From: Strigamia acuminata
Taxonomy: Eukaryota; Arthropoda; Chilopoda; Geophilomorpha; Linotaeniidae
DNA length: 64,000 nucleotides
Direction of reading: 5' to 3'
NCBI GenBank assembly: GCA_949358305.1
Contig: OX442316.1
Coordinates: 8,680,001 to 8,744,000 of the forward strand
The notes under the pieces were generated by a model. That model had not been told where the DNA came from. It did no database searches and saw only the letters and a program-made list of their open reading frames with translations. Shown one piece after another: positions 14,301-24,829 of this stretch. A program made the position numbers and the translations under genes. Positions within the stretch are counted from its first letter, which is position 1; each line of letters opens with the position of its first letter.

Positions 14301-16353
14301 TAGAGAGAGAGTATACACTGTCCGGACCACACAGAGCACGCTGTATTTATATTTTATAGTTATTGATGAAAATTGAAATTGTTTTATGCAGGAGGAATTG
14401 AAAGCCCGTCGCGATCTACGAAAAGAGTGTATTTTTACCATAGATCCAGAAACTGCTAAAGATTTGGACGATGCGGTCTCGTGCCGTGAATTACCCGATG
14501 GGACTTGGGAAGTTGGCGTTCATATCGCTGATGTATCCTATTTTATACCGGAAGGGTCGAAAATAGACAGTGTAGCTGCTCACAGGGCCACCAGCGTTTA
14601 TATGGTGCAAATGGTAAGTGGATTGGTGAGTGGATTTGGTAAATTGTTAAGTAAAATTTTTTTTTTTTTCAGGTGGTACCAATGTTGCCACAATTACTAT
14701 GCGAACATCTTTGTAGTTTAAATCCTGGCGAAGAGCGGCTGACAATGTCTGTTATGTGGAAGATTACTCCTGTTGGTGACATTTTGGAAGAGTGGTTCGG
14801 CCGCTCGGTTATTAATTCGTGTGCCAAATTGAGTTACGATCAAGCACAAAAATTGATTGACACTCCAGATAACGAATGGAAAGCTGGAGAAATGCCTCAA
14901 ATTCAAGGCGATTTTGCTTTATCTACAATTGCGGCAAAAGTTGGACAGTTAAACAAGCTAGCTTTAATCCTTAGAAAACAAAGATTCGACGGTGGTGCTT
15001 TGAGTCTTAACCAAGTAAAACTGCATTTTTCTTTGGATTCAGACACGGGATTACCGTCAACGTTTTCCGTCTATGAGCAAAAAGATAGTAATAGGTGAAA
15101 TTGATTTTTAAATAAAGTAGAGTTTTTTTATTTTATTTTATTTTAAAATTAAATTAATTTTGTTTTAGATTAATAGAAGAATTTATGCTTCTTGCCAACA
15201 TGGCTGTGGCTCACAAGATTCTTAAATCATTCCCTGGAAAAGCAGTTCTTAGATGCCACCCTCCTCCAATTCAACACTTACTGGACGAGGTTCTCGAGAC
15301 ATTTTCAACTGTCGGTCTCAATCTTGATTCTAGTTCGGCTGGCAAAATTCAAGAATCGTTAACACATTTTAAGAGAGATGCTAGTCTAATTTCACAAGCA
15401 CGTCAGCTGGCCATTACTAATTTACTCTCTAAACCAATGCAGGTATGGGAAAATAAATTAATTTGAGGTGAAACATTTTAATTAATAGATTTTTTTAATA
15501 TTTTTTTTAGCGTGCCTTGTACTTCTGTGCAGGTTCTTACGATAGTGAGAAACTTTATCATCATTATGCTCTAAATGTTCCTTTGTATACGCATTTTACT
15601 TCTCCTATACGACGCTATGCTGACATTTTGGTTCATCGTTTATTGGCAGCGGCTTTGGGTATAAAATATTAAATTAAAATTGTATTCCATTTTCTGATCG
15701 TTTTTCTCAGACTATACTCAAGAACCGGTGGTGGATAAGCGATGGTTGCAACGTCAATGTGAACACTGCAATGATAAAAAATATGCAGCTAAGATTTGTC
15801 AAGAAACGAGTCAAGAGATTTATTTAGGAGCCTTTATTAAAGTAGGTAGAACGTCGTAATATTAAACAGATGTTTAATTGCTGGTAATTTTTCAAGGAAA
15901 CGAATGTTCGTGAAGAGGTTGCTATGGTGATAGCTGTGCTGGACCATTCGTTTGATGTTTTAATACTGCAGTTTGGAATCGTCAAACGAGTTTATTGTGA
16001 CGTGAGTTTTGGATCGAGTGTGATAAGATGGCGAGATGTGGTTAATATTTGTTTTGAATATAGAAATTACCTTTATTGGGCAAACATTACCAAAAGCAGC
16101 ATGGAATACCACATTTAACTCTAACGTGGCGAGCGGATGACAATCATCCTACGTGTGCGCAAACCGTTACAATTTTTAGCATGGTAACTGTGGTATTGAC
16201 ACCGAGCAATGAACCTTTGAAATTTCAGGTTATTAGGATAGTTGTTTGTAAATTGGCGGTTTTTAAAGTTGATTTCCATTGCAGGCTTTGCTTCAGCGAC
16301 CTTTTGATACACCTGGGAATTTTCCTCCAAACTTTACAGTGCCTAAAATTTAA
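11340..16353 (+). CDS. Dis3l2: DIS3-like exonuclease 2 (RNase II/R family)
   Basis: Cytoplasmic exosome-independent 3'-5' exoribonuclease that degrades uridylated RNAs (family knowledge). Exons: 11340-11647, 11726-11880, 11936-11988, 12050-12115, 12171-12224, 12661-12762, 12831-13389, 13457-13545, 13609-13756, 13826-13910, 13970-14114, 14392-14613, 14673-15094, 15169-15442, 15511-15658, 15711-15841, 15897-16001, 16064-16228, 16285-16353. They sum to 3300 nt, 1099 aa. There is no PIN domain, which separates DIS3L2 from DIS3. Order: disordered Ser/Thr/Lys-rich N-terminus (1-170), first cold-shock region ([15 protein letters not shown]), an unusual basic-then-acidic insertion (about 265-430), second cold-shock region, and the RNB domain with the catalytic aspartate motif [13 protein letters not shown] near residue 605 and [13 protein letters not shown] near its end. 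A short S1-like C-terminus follows. At 1099 aa it is longer than human DIS3L2 (about 885). Intron 11 carries a MITE. Confidence 0.94.
14123..14343. mobile_element. Tc1/mariner-type MITE in a Dis3l2 intron
   Basis: The 277-nt intron between 14114 and 14392 is much longer than its neighbours because it holds a 221-bp element. It starts CAGTCTCCTCTGTGGTCC and ends in an imperfect inverted copy (reverse complement CAGCGTGCTCTGTGTGGTCC), flanked on both sides by TA. CAG...CTG ends with a TA target duplication are typical of Tc1/mariner MITEs. It carries no transposase. The terminal repeats differ by a 2-nt gap and a few substitutions, so the copy is not very recent. Confidence 0.65.
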
Positions 16354-16620
16354 TTTTTAATTGTGGGTGTCAAATTCAGCTTTTTTTTATTTTTATTTCC
16401 GTTTTGGCTTTTTATTTCAACAACAACAAAAAAATAATTCTCGATTTTAAAATTTAAATTGCTCAATGAAAGTATTTGGAATGTATGTTCAGTTATTTTT
16501 TTAATGTTTTAATTTGGAAAGTGATCATGGTGTAACTAAATTATTGTCAACATGAATCGTACTTAAATTATTCTCTATTTTACGGCTGATATAATTGTAA
16601 TTGTCATTCTGATAACATAA

Positions 16621-16626
16621 AATAAA
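16621..16626 (+). other. Polyadenylation signal AATAAA for Dis3l2
   Basis: A canonical AATAAA lies about 270 nt after the Dis3l2 stop codon and before the 3' end of the convergent Kazal gene. It is the first such hexamer in the sense orientation that I noticed in the 16354-16748 spacer, which otherwise looks non-coding. Confidence 0.5.
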
Positions 16627-16748
16627 GTTTTTAATAAAAACAATTTAAAAAATTATAAGAAAAACGAGTAATTTAATAATTCAAGACGATTTCAAGCAAA
16701 CCCTAGGCTTTTTATTAGCGTTTGTGACGAGATAGATAGCTGGAAACA

Positions 16749-17322
16749 CTAGTTGCTTGGACAGTGGTCCATCGACACTTCCTTAATAGGTTCTGGGAGA
16801 CTAGAAATTGAAATAGAAATACAATTTTTAAAAATTTCTTCTTTTCCAGAATTTATTTTCGTAGATACGTACCCACAAGAAGCCCAAAGCAGAGTACATT
16901 TGTTACCATATTTGATACCATTAGAACCGCATCTAGGGCTGTATTCCATAGTGCACGCAACGTTCTCGCAGTTTGGTTTACATTCAGACCAGTCTACTTT
17001 GGTTACACCTTGGCTACAAATAAATTTGGACAATCATTTTTTTTTCTACAGAGTACTGATCGAAATGTATTGTGAGATGGTGCTTAGATCTACTGTTAAT
17101 TTACCCGCAAGTATGTTTTTTCAAATGGCATTCACTGTAGTGTAGACGGTTATCTGAACCGCAAACAGGATCTATCAGACCAAATGGACACTCGGTTGGG
17201 CAGTCAGCTTGCGTTCGTACACTTACTGCAAAGGATGGTAAATGTTTTGGCAATTAAACCTTAAAAAAAAAAATTTTACCTGCTATCACAATCGAAATAA
17301 TTATTGCAATGTTGAACTTCAT
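16749..17322 (-). CDS. Secreted two-domain Kazal-type protease inhibitor, copy 1
   Basis: Small secreted serine-protease inhibitor (Kazal family; target unknown). Exons on the minus strand: 17280-17322, 17105-17225, 16873-17013, 16749-16800; 357 nt, 118 aa. The ATG opens a signal peptide ([14 protein letters not shown]). Kazal domain 1 begins [18 protein letters not shown] and domain 2 begins [20 protein letters not shown]; both show the Cys-rich CGS/N core. Each of exons 2 and 3 encodes one Kazal domain and ends in the same phase, so the exons can duplicate as modules. A paralogue with identical exon lengths lies 6 kb away at 23241-23800. Possible roles are gut or immune protease control, which the sequence does not decide. 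Confidence 0.88.
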
Positions 17323-18615
17323 GATTCTGGAATCGAACTGCAATGTTCTATGAAAAGTAACTTGACTACAGTGTATGCTCGTGAAGTTTTATTTATATAG
17401 AGTATTTGATTTTAAAAAAATTGACCTTAAGAAATGCAATATTTGAAATATTTGATTTCCTGATAATCTCTTTTTTTTTTATATATTTTTAATTTTTTTA
17501 ATTTTTTTTATTTACTATCAATTCACTTTTTAACGAGATAATTTATCCTTGAACTGTTAGATGTAATTCCAAGAAGTGATAATTGAGTAGGCGATGATTA
17601 CCAATCGGTCCAAGCTTCTAAGGTACTTAATCAGCTGTAAATGAACACTAGAAAAGATATTTAAAAAAACGAGGCTACATTTTATTGGAGTTATTTATAA
17701 TAAAGATGCTTAGCTACAACAGATAGATCAAATTAAAAATAGAGAAACGGGTACTTATTCTTCTTTCTATATAGCTCACTTGTCAGTGGTTCTTAACCTT
17801 TGTATCAGTCAGCACCCCTTTCACTTTAAAAATCCTTATTAAAGAAAAATGATTAGTTTTTACTAATTTTTTACTGGTATCACTTAATCACTTATATATT
17901 AAACATTTTTCTGAAATGCACCACTGTTCTAGCTTGAGTTACATAATAGAAAATAGTTTATTCTTATGTTCTTACATTCTCGTGGTCTAATGCTGCCCCT
18001 AAATTTGGGGGAAAGAGGTAGACCATTGAATTATTTGTAAATAGCTAATGATGTTTCTGTATTGAAGAATCGAAAGTAGAATATTGGTTGCACTTCATGT
18101 GAATATTTGGTTGAAAAATGTGTCAGACTTTATTTAATTCACGTATATTTTATATGCCATATACCGTAGATAGATAATGTATGTTTTTATTTTTATTTTT
18201 ATTTTTTTATTTAGTTTTGTTAAAAATGTTCCTGTAGTTGTAGATATGGTCAAGAAAGTTCATCCTTGACTTGTACTAATGGCAGGCCTGTACAGAACAG
18301 ATTATAGAAGAAAAGTCTGTCCACAGACATATACGTACTGCGACGGTAGGTTTTATGAAAATGAAATTTTTTTTTAACTTTTGATAAACAGTTTAAAACA
18401 ACGGCAGACATTTCTTCTCCATATAAAGTATATAAAAAGCACTTTAACAACAAACAAAAAAATAATAATAATAATAATCTCGAACTCAGATGATTTGACT
18501 GGTAAATCATGCCATGTTTAAAACTCGTGGTTGAACCACAGATCTGTGCGATCTGTGATCGTTTGTATTTCTAGATTGCAATCTTTCGCGCTAATCTCAT
18601 AATTTAAAATGTTCT
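17323..18615. other. Intergenic, no gene seen
   Basis: Upstream flank of Kazal copy 1 and of the IL-17-receptor-like gene. Parts of 17550-17760 resemble 22860-23010 upstream of the Kazal copies, so the duplication reached beyond the coding exons. A short AAT microsatellite lies at about 18460-18480. I see no coding potential or RNA gene. Confidence 0.5.
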
Positions 18616-20910
18616 ATGGATCTAAATAAAAATTCCCTGCTGTTCGTGGTGTTGCTGAATATTTGCGGATTATGCTTATGCACGCAAAATCCAAACAAAA
18701 ACAAGCGCTTCAATTGTAATAAAGAGGTAATTTTATTCATAAGATTTTAATATAAGTTATTTTAAATTAATTTTATTTTCCAGCGTATTCAGAATTGCAC
18801 CTTAACCAATGATGTCTTACGTGAGTACAGAAAATTATTAATCTGGCTTCATCCTCATTCATCTCAAACAAAATCGCCTTTGTTTCCAGATTGTTCAGAT
18901 TCTAATTTTTCAATTGAAATAATTCTTCCAAACGATCCGATATCTGTAGACGAATCATCCGAGTTACAAACTCGTCATGACAAATGTTACGTGCCTTGGA
19001 AACGGATAAAAGCAAAAATACATCGTTGCGCCATGATACTCGATAATGATATCCAAAAACATAATTATAAATGCAATTGCCACTGCATTGTTAGTCGTGA
19101 GATTCTAGGTTCGAATCTAACTCGTCATTCATTATGATTTATAAATTAGAATGCGATTTTCTTGTTTAAATAGATGTTAATCGTAGAGATGTAAGTGAGA
19201 CCTCTTCAGAGGACAAACAATTTAATATTTCATTCCATGTCGCGCCTGCTCCCGAAGCGTGAGTACGGTAATAATAATTTCCAATAACTTATTTATAATT
19301 TTATTTTTTTTAAATTAGTCGGCTTGTTGTTGTCGAGATGTTTGTAGAAAATAAAATTGCATTAGTTTTGCAAATCTATGGTTTGAAATTGACGAAATCA
19401 GGTCGATGTAATGGAAAGAGAATTCATGAAACTTCTTACAATTTATCATCACCCGATGTAAAGATGGGAGCAATCTATTATTCTAAATGACTGCGAATTT
19501 ATTGTTTGGTGTTTGTTTTTAAATTTTAGATGCAAAATATTCGATTCAGCTTCAATGTTTCGAAACCAGGCAATTATTGTTTATTTGTATCGGTCGTAAG
19601 TTATAACTAAAGTATGTTTTGTTTGCATTATTTTAAGAAAAATATTTTGATATTTATACAGAATTTTGACCACGATTACAAAAATTATTTTCGGTATTTT
19701 GAAATGGGTAAGTTCGCAGCAAATAAAAATGTTCTACCATGTATTCAAATTTGTCTTTCTTCTTGACAGAGCCACCTAAGGACAGTTCAATGTTGAAAGC
19801 ATCTTCAACGACAGAAAGCTTAACATTTTATAAGGATTTTGCTTTTTACATTATTATAATTTTTATAGTATTGTTCGTAGTCGTTTTTGGAATAGGTTTT
19901 CACATCTATCGCCGTCGTAAAAATCAAAGTTAGCAATTATATTAAGTCACGTGGCATTTTTATTTAAATCTAAAAGTACAATTTTCTAGCGCTACCTTCA
20001 AAAGAAGTACAAGCCAAGAATAATGAAATAGTTGCTGAATCAAGGCAGAAGGTTTTAATAATATATGGGTCACGCAAGGAAACAGTAAAATTGTTTGCCA
20101 GTGTTCTAGAAAACTTAAGCTTAAACTTAAACTTAAATTGCACTGTAAGTAAAAGTTGGTTTATTTAATGCAATTAGATTGATTATTTTCACATTTTAGA
20201 TTGTAGGTGATTGGATTTTAAAAGAAGAACGTGAAATTGCTGAAAGTATGGTTCACTGGGTGACTAAAAACGTAGAAGACTGTGATAAAATAATTGTTGT
20301 AAATTGTAAAACAACTTTGGATCGGCAAGAGCAATTTTTACAGGTATTAACATACGGTTTTGTTAAATTGTTTAGAAATATATATTATTTCAGCATTCAA
20401 TGCAAAAATGTCTATTCCTTCAGCATCCAAATGCCAATACATCTGATGTGGAGAATCGTGATGATTACATGTATTCAATATTTGATCATTTTTTAACAAT
20501 TGCCCATTCCAAGTATTTACAGTATAAAAATAAGATATTTAATATCAGGTAAGGATAGTGGTAAATGTTTTAGTAGGTAATATGATCATATATTTTTAAT
20601 TTGCTTTAGGTTTCACGGAACAAGTAATGATTGCACATTAAAATATATTGGAACTGATACTGGTAGCTTAGAAATACCGCTTCAATTTGAAGATTTATTT
20701 ATTTGGATTCATAATATGAATCCTAAAGATGTGGCGGAGAATCTCGATTTGGGATTGACGAAAGAGTCGTCTTTTAAAGAATTTAGTTGTCATTTAAATG
20801 TTGGAAATAGTTCTGAAGAGGCCGAAGGTTCAACCAGCAGTGAACCGCAATCTCCGAGTTCTACGACAACTTTAATTAATGCATCCTTTCAGTTTGCTAA
20901 TGAACGTTAA
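18616..20910 (+). CDS. IL-17-receptor-like transmembrane protein with SEFIR domain
   Basis: Probable cytokine receptor of the IL-17R family that would signal through SEFIR-SEFIR contact with an Act1/CIKS-type adaptor (family knowledge). Exons: 18616-18726, 18784-18820, 18890-19096, 19174-19258, 19319-19457, 19530-19595, 19662-19707, 19770-19928, 19990-20144, 20200-20343, 20394-20548, 20610-20910; 1605 nt, 534 aa. Signal peptide (NSLLFVVLLNICGLCLC), Cys-containing ectodomain of about 225 residues, one transmembrane helix near residues 253-275 (FYIIIIFIVLFVVVFGIGFH) followed by RRRK, then a SEFIR-like domain from about 304: KVLIIYGSRKETVKLFASVL, later VTKNVEDCDKIIVVNC. The tail is Ser/Thr-rich. 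The donor after 19096 (GTGAGA) was preferred over a weaker one 12 nt downstream; both keep frame. The ectodomain is too diverged for me to assign fibronectin folds. Confidence 0.82.
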
Positions 20911-22228
20911 CAATTTGAGATATCCAGTTGTCGGAAATGAGTCACTTTGAACTAATTTAGGTTTGCAAGTGTGTTGGACATCGACTATTTTTATTCTTTT
21001 TAAAAGAGAATTATCATGTGAAAATGCATCAATCTGTACAGAGAGAAAATTTATAAAACGAGTTTATTTAAATTTAATTAATAATAATGATATTTGTTAT
21101 AAGATGCGGAAAGATTTTAAATTTATTTTTATTACAGTAGTATTTTAAACTTAATTGTAAAAATTCTCATGCTTTTTGTAATTATTTTTTATTGCAATCT
21201 TTTGAACGAATGCCAGAATCAAGATTTTTACAATTTATATTTTATAGGACTTACAAGAATCAAGTACTGGATTTACATGATTAGTTTTGTACAAAATTTG
21301 CCAACAAAAATTCCCTAGAACTTTATTCTGGTAGTCAGTAATTTGAAAGATTGAATGTTTTATGCACGTGTATTTTTTTGAAAAAATCTATTTCCGTTCA
21401 AATTATGTTTATTAATTTCTATAATTTAGAATATAAATTGCTGAAATTTTTTTATCTGAGAGATTAAAACACGAGTTCAATGAATACCGTTACGAATTTA
21501 AATTATACTAGAAGAAATGCTTAACTCAATTTTCCTCCCCGATATTAGTGACGGAAAGGATAAGAACAATAACAGCTATCACTGCAACACGCGCAACACT
21601 GAAGGTATTATTCACAATTATACTGGAATGTGGACGCTTTGTAATGGAGTGGACATGTAAACCTATGACACGGAATGTTTTTGACCCTAGTAAAACAATT
21701 TTTTTAATTTTATTTCTGAACTTTTTAAAAATAACAACTGACTTTTTCAATCGTAGATAAAAAAAAAAAGAAATATATATATATTTTTGAATGCCGCACC
21801 CAAACTATATGCGGGGTATGACCTTTGTTTACAGCGTGGTGGGCGTGGATATCAAATCAGTGTATCAATGAACGGTAAGTTAAAAATTAGTTCGAAAACT
21901 GGTAGTTTTGTGAAATATAATTGTTTGTACTGTCACACATTTCGAATTTCTAGATTCCAAAACCCCAATACCCCAACGGAATTGCCAAAACAACTTTCGT
22001 GCAAACCAACCCACGTGCTCGTCACGCCGCCCTCTGAATGACAGCATGGACGAAAATGACGGTACTATCAGCTTCATCTGCATTCTGCATCACTTTTAAT
22101 ATCCCGTGACCGAACACTGCTAGAGATCACCACAGAAGATTGGATCTGATAGCTAGGTAGGAATAATTAAAGAAAAAAAAATAATGGGTGCCGATGTATC
22201 AAAATTGTTTGGTGCTTTGCTAAACATT
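20911..22228. other. Intergenic with unassigned coding-like stretches
   Basis: Mostly AT-rich. Two plus-strand stretches look more protein-like than the surroundings: 21548-21654, open and Asn/Cys-rich, containing NYTGMWTLCNGVD and ending at a GTAAAC donor; and 21790-22101, a possible two-exon stretch with a GTAAGT donor at 21875 and a terminal stop at 22101. I could not join them into one convincing gene. 21769-21786 is an AT microsatellite. Confidence 0.3.
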
Positions 22229-22285
22229 TTATTCAGTTTGATACTAGCATAAAGTTAGCTCATATGTGAGCAATGTTCCTAACAC
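22229..22285 (-). pseudogene. Loose, decayed gustatory receptor terminal exon
   Basis: Read on the minus strand, this has an acceptor AG, then a decayed version of the terminal Gr exon found in the array: LGTLLTYE, an in-frame stop where the others have Ile/Tyr, then YQTE and the normal stop. It is 6 nt longer than the intact 51-nt exons. No upstream Gr exons are recognisable next to it. Confidence 0.6.
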
Positions 22286-22401
22286 CTGCGCTTACAAGTG
22301 GGTGTCGAGGAACTTTTAATTGGCTGTGGATTGGTTGGTGGATATGTTACAGCAAAAATAGATTAACATATTGGTAGTTAATTGCGTCTTAAGTGTTGAA
22401 T

Positions 22402-22452
22402 TTATTCAGTTTGATAAATAATAATGGCATATGTGAACAAAATGCCCAGCAT
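22402..22452 (-). pseudogene. Loose but intact gustatory receptor terminal exon
   Basis: This 51-nt minus-strand exon reads MLGILFTYAIIIYQTE-stop after an AG acceptor, the same length and phase as the terminal exons of the array genes. Exons 1-3 are not visible upstream; the sequence there turns into Kazal-derived DNA. It is probably the remnant of an eighth Gr copy cut by rearrangement, less likely an alternative last exon. Confidence 0.6.
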
Positions 22453-22588
22453 CTGTTGATTTGGATTTTCAAGGCAAATTATAAATGGCAGGTGTTTACA
22501 GCTTGCATTCATACACTTACTCGACCACTTACTACAAAGAATGCTAATTTGGCGTTTTGGCAATTAAACCTTTAAAAAAAATTTAAAC

Positions 22589-22631
22589 TTGCTATCACAA
22601 TCGAAATAATTATTGCAATGTTGGACGTCAT
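22589..22631 (-). pseudogene. Relic first exon of a third Kazal copy
   Basis: The minus strand carries an ATG and a signal-peptide exon nearly identical to exon 1 of both Kazal genes ([11 protein letters not shown]), plus about 150 nt of shared upstream sequence to about 22760. Exons 2-4 are missing; the flanking 22480-22590 resembles the intron 1 region. The donor is GTTTAA and the second codon has changed. Confidence 0.7.
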
Positions 22632-23240
22632 GATTCAGGAATCGAATGTTCTGTGAAAAGAAACTGACTACAGTGTACATTGTGCGAAGACTTATTTGTA
22701 TAAATAATTTTTTTTTTAAATTGGCATTCGGGAATCGGAAGTAAGAAATGCACTATTTAACATATTTGATTTTACGTTAAAATTACGGTAGTTTTAGTTT
22801 TTTTTTATATTATCAATTTACAGATAATTTATTCTTTATGAATTGTTATACTTAATTTCAAGAACGGTAATTGATCGGTAGGAGTCCCTGAGGTACCTAC
22901 CGTACCATCAAGATCAGTTGTAAATGAGCCCCGGAAAAAATAAAAAATATCAGGCTACATTTTATTGAAGTTAGATTAAATTAAAAGTAGAGAAACGGAT
23001 ACTCTCTTCGTCTCTCTCGGTTATATCTTGGCTACCGGTATATTTCACATGGGTCATCAAATCGTCTAAGATTTGGTTTAAAATGATGTCAAAATTATCA
23101 AGTATTATTTTTTCCGATATTTTATATATACTGTATCACAAATAGAAAAAAAAAGGAATATAGATCCTATATATATTTTATTTTTAATTTCAATTCAGTT
23201 TGTTAGTAGGCCTACTGTAGCCTATAGATGGCTGAAAACA

Positions 23241-23800
23241 CTATTTCCTTGGACAGAGATCCCTCGACACTTCCTTAATAGGTTGCGGGAGACTTGAAAT
23301 AGAAAGACAGTTAACGATTTCTTCTTCTTCAAGATTTATTTTGTAGATACGTACCCACAAGAAGCGTAAAGCAGAGCACATCTGTTACCATATTCGATAC
23401 CATTAGAACCACATCTAGGGTTGTATTCCAGGGTGCAAGCAACGTTCTCGCAGTTTGGTGTACAGTCAGACCAGGTTACTTCGGTTACACCTTTGCTACA
23501 AATAATTTTGGACAATCATTTTTTTTCTACTGAATACGGATCGAAATGCATTGGGATCCTTTGGTCTGCAGTTAATTTACCCGCAAGTTTGTCGTTCCAA
23601 ATCACATTTACTGTAGTATAAGCGGTTATCTGAACCGCAAACAGGATCTATCAGACCAAATGGACACTCGGTTGGGCAGTCAGCTTGCGTTCCTACACTT
23701 ACTACTAAGAATGGTAATTTGGCGTTTAGGCAATTAAACCATTAAAAAAATGTAAACCTGCTATCACAATCGAAATAATTATTGCAATGTTGAACTTCAT
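23241..23800 (-). CDS. Secreted two-domain Kazal-type protease inhibitor, copy 2
   Basis: Paralogue of the Kazal gene at 16749-17322 with the same exon lengths (43, 121, 141, 52 nt): 23758-23800, 23581-23701, 23355-23495, 23241-23292; 118 aa. All cysteines of both Kazal domains are kept. Substitutions concentrate in domain 2 and the tail ([20 protein letters not shown]; final VSRDLCPRK instead of VSMDHCPSN). All reading frames and splice sites are intact, so it appears functional. Domain 1 is almost unchanged, suggesting a recent duplication or gene conversion, while domain 2 has diverged and may bind a different protease. Confidence 0.85.
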
Positions 23801-24829
23801 GATCCAGAAATCGAACAGCAATGTTCAATGAAAAGTAACTGACTGCAATGTATAGCGTACACTCTGTGAAGACTTATTATGTAACTTATTTTTAAAAAAA
23901 ATCCCCATTAAGAAATGCAATGTTCAAAATATTTGATTTCCTGATATAGTTTGTTTCAGTTTTTTTTTTTAAATTATCATTTTACTTTTTAAATAGATAA
24001 GTTCTCCTTGAACTGGTAGATTTAATTTCAAGAAGTGGTAATTGAGCAGGCGATGAGGACTGAGATTGTTTTTAAAAGGTGAAAAGGGTGTCACGTCGCC
24101 TAATTGATCGTCGAGACAATAATTTGAGAAAATGATTTGTTATAAGGATATGAAGATTCGTGGTCGTTGTCTAATCGGATGCCGTCAAATAGGTAGTAAG
24201 GCAGTCAGACGAACCATTTACGTGGAATCTTGATTATTTATTTGACTGGAAGGGGGCCCTCAATCTCGTAAGGGGTCAATTAAGAAGTAGTTCAGCACGT
24301 TCGAGCAAATGTAGGCAGGCATAGGATACCGGTTGGGCACCTAATGGCTTTGGTGCACGCTTTTAAAAGTTCAAATTAACGATAAAATGGGGTTTCATGT
24401 TCACAATGATCTTGTGGAGCGGAGCTTCAAAGGCTACACGGTCTAAAATATGCACAGGGGTGCGCCAAGTTTAACATAAATTTGAGTGGTGATTGATGAA
24501 TAACGGCTGGGGTGGCTTAGTGTGACTTCACTTGGTGTAATCACAGAGTATGATGGAATTGCGGTAGGGGTAGCCACAATGAGAGAGATTCGGGTGCAGT
24601 TGAACTGGGATTTCTTCCTGAGGTGGTTTCCCCTTTGGTTTGGTTTCTTAGGCTACACTTTAACTCTAAATTAATTTTATGTAAATTTAGGCCTGTGGTG
24701 AGTAATTATAATTTTTTGTAAGTGGTAATTAGAAGCAATGGAAATAGTATTTAATAGAATAAAAATACAATCAAATTCAATTATTACTGTACATAGAATG
24801 AATTTAAATTGGCTTTGTGCTTGGTGGAT
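23801..24829. other. Intergenic, contains an unassigned less AT-rich island
   Basis: 23801-24040 is Kazal upstream flank. 24050-24660 is a 0.6-kb block with clearly more G and C than its flanks, no long open frame and no recognisable domain; it may be a decayed transposable element. 24660-24829 is ordinary AT-rich spacer before the last exon of the first Gr gene. Confidence 0.4.

Noticed and set aside
14134-14441. Open frames on both strands in the Dis3l2 intron
   Set aside because: They lie mostly within the mariner-like MITE and carry no transposase motif.
19081-19137. tRNA-like GGTTCGAATC at about 19107
   Set aside because: No matching acceptor, D or anticodon arms around it; it lies at an exon-intron boundary of the IL-17R-like gene.
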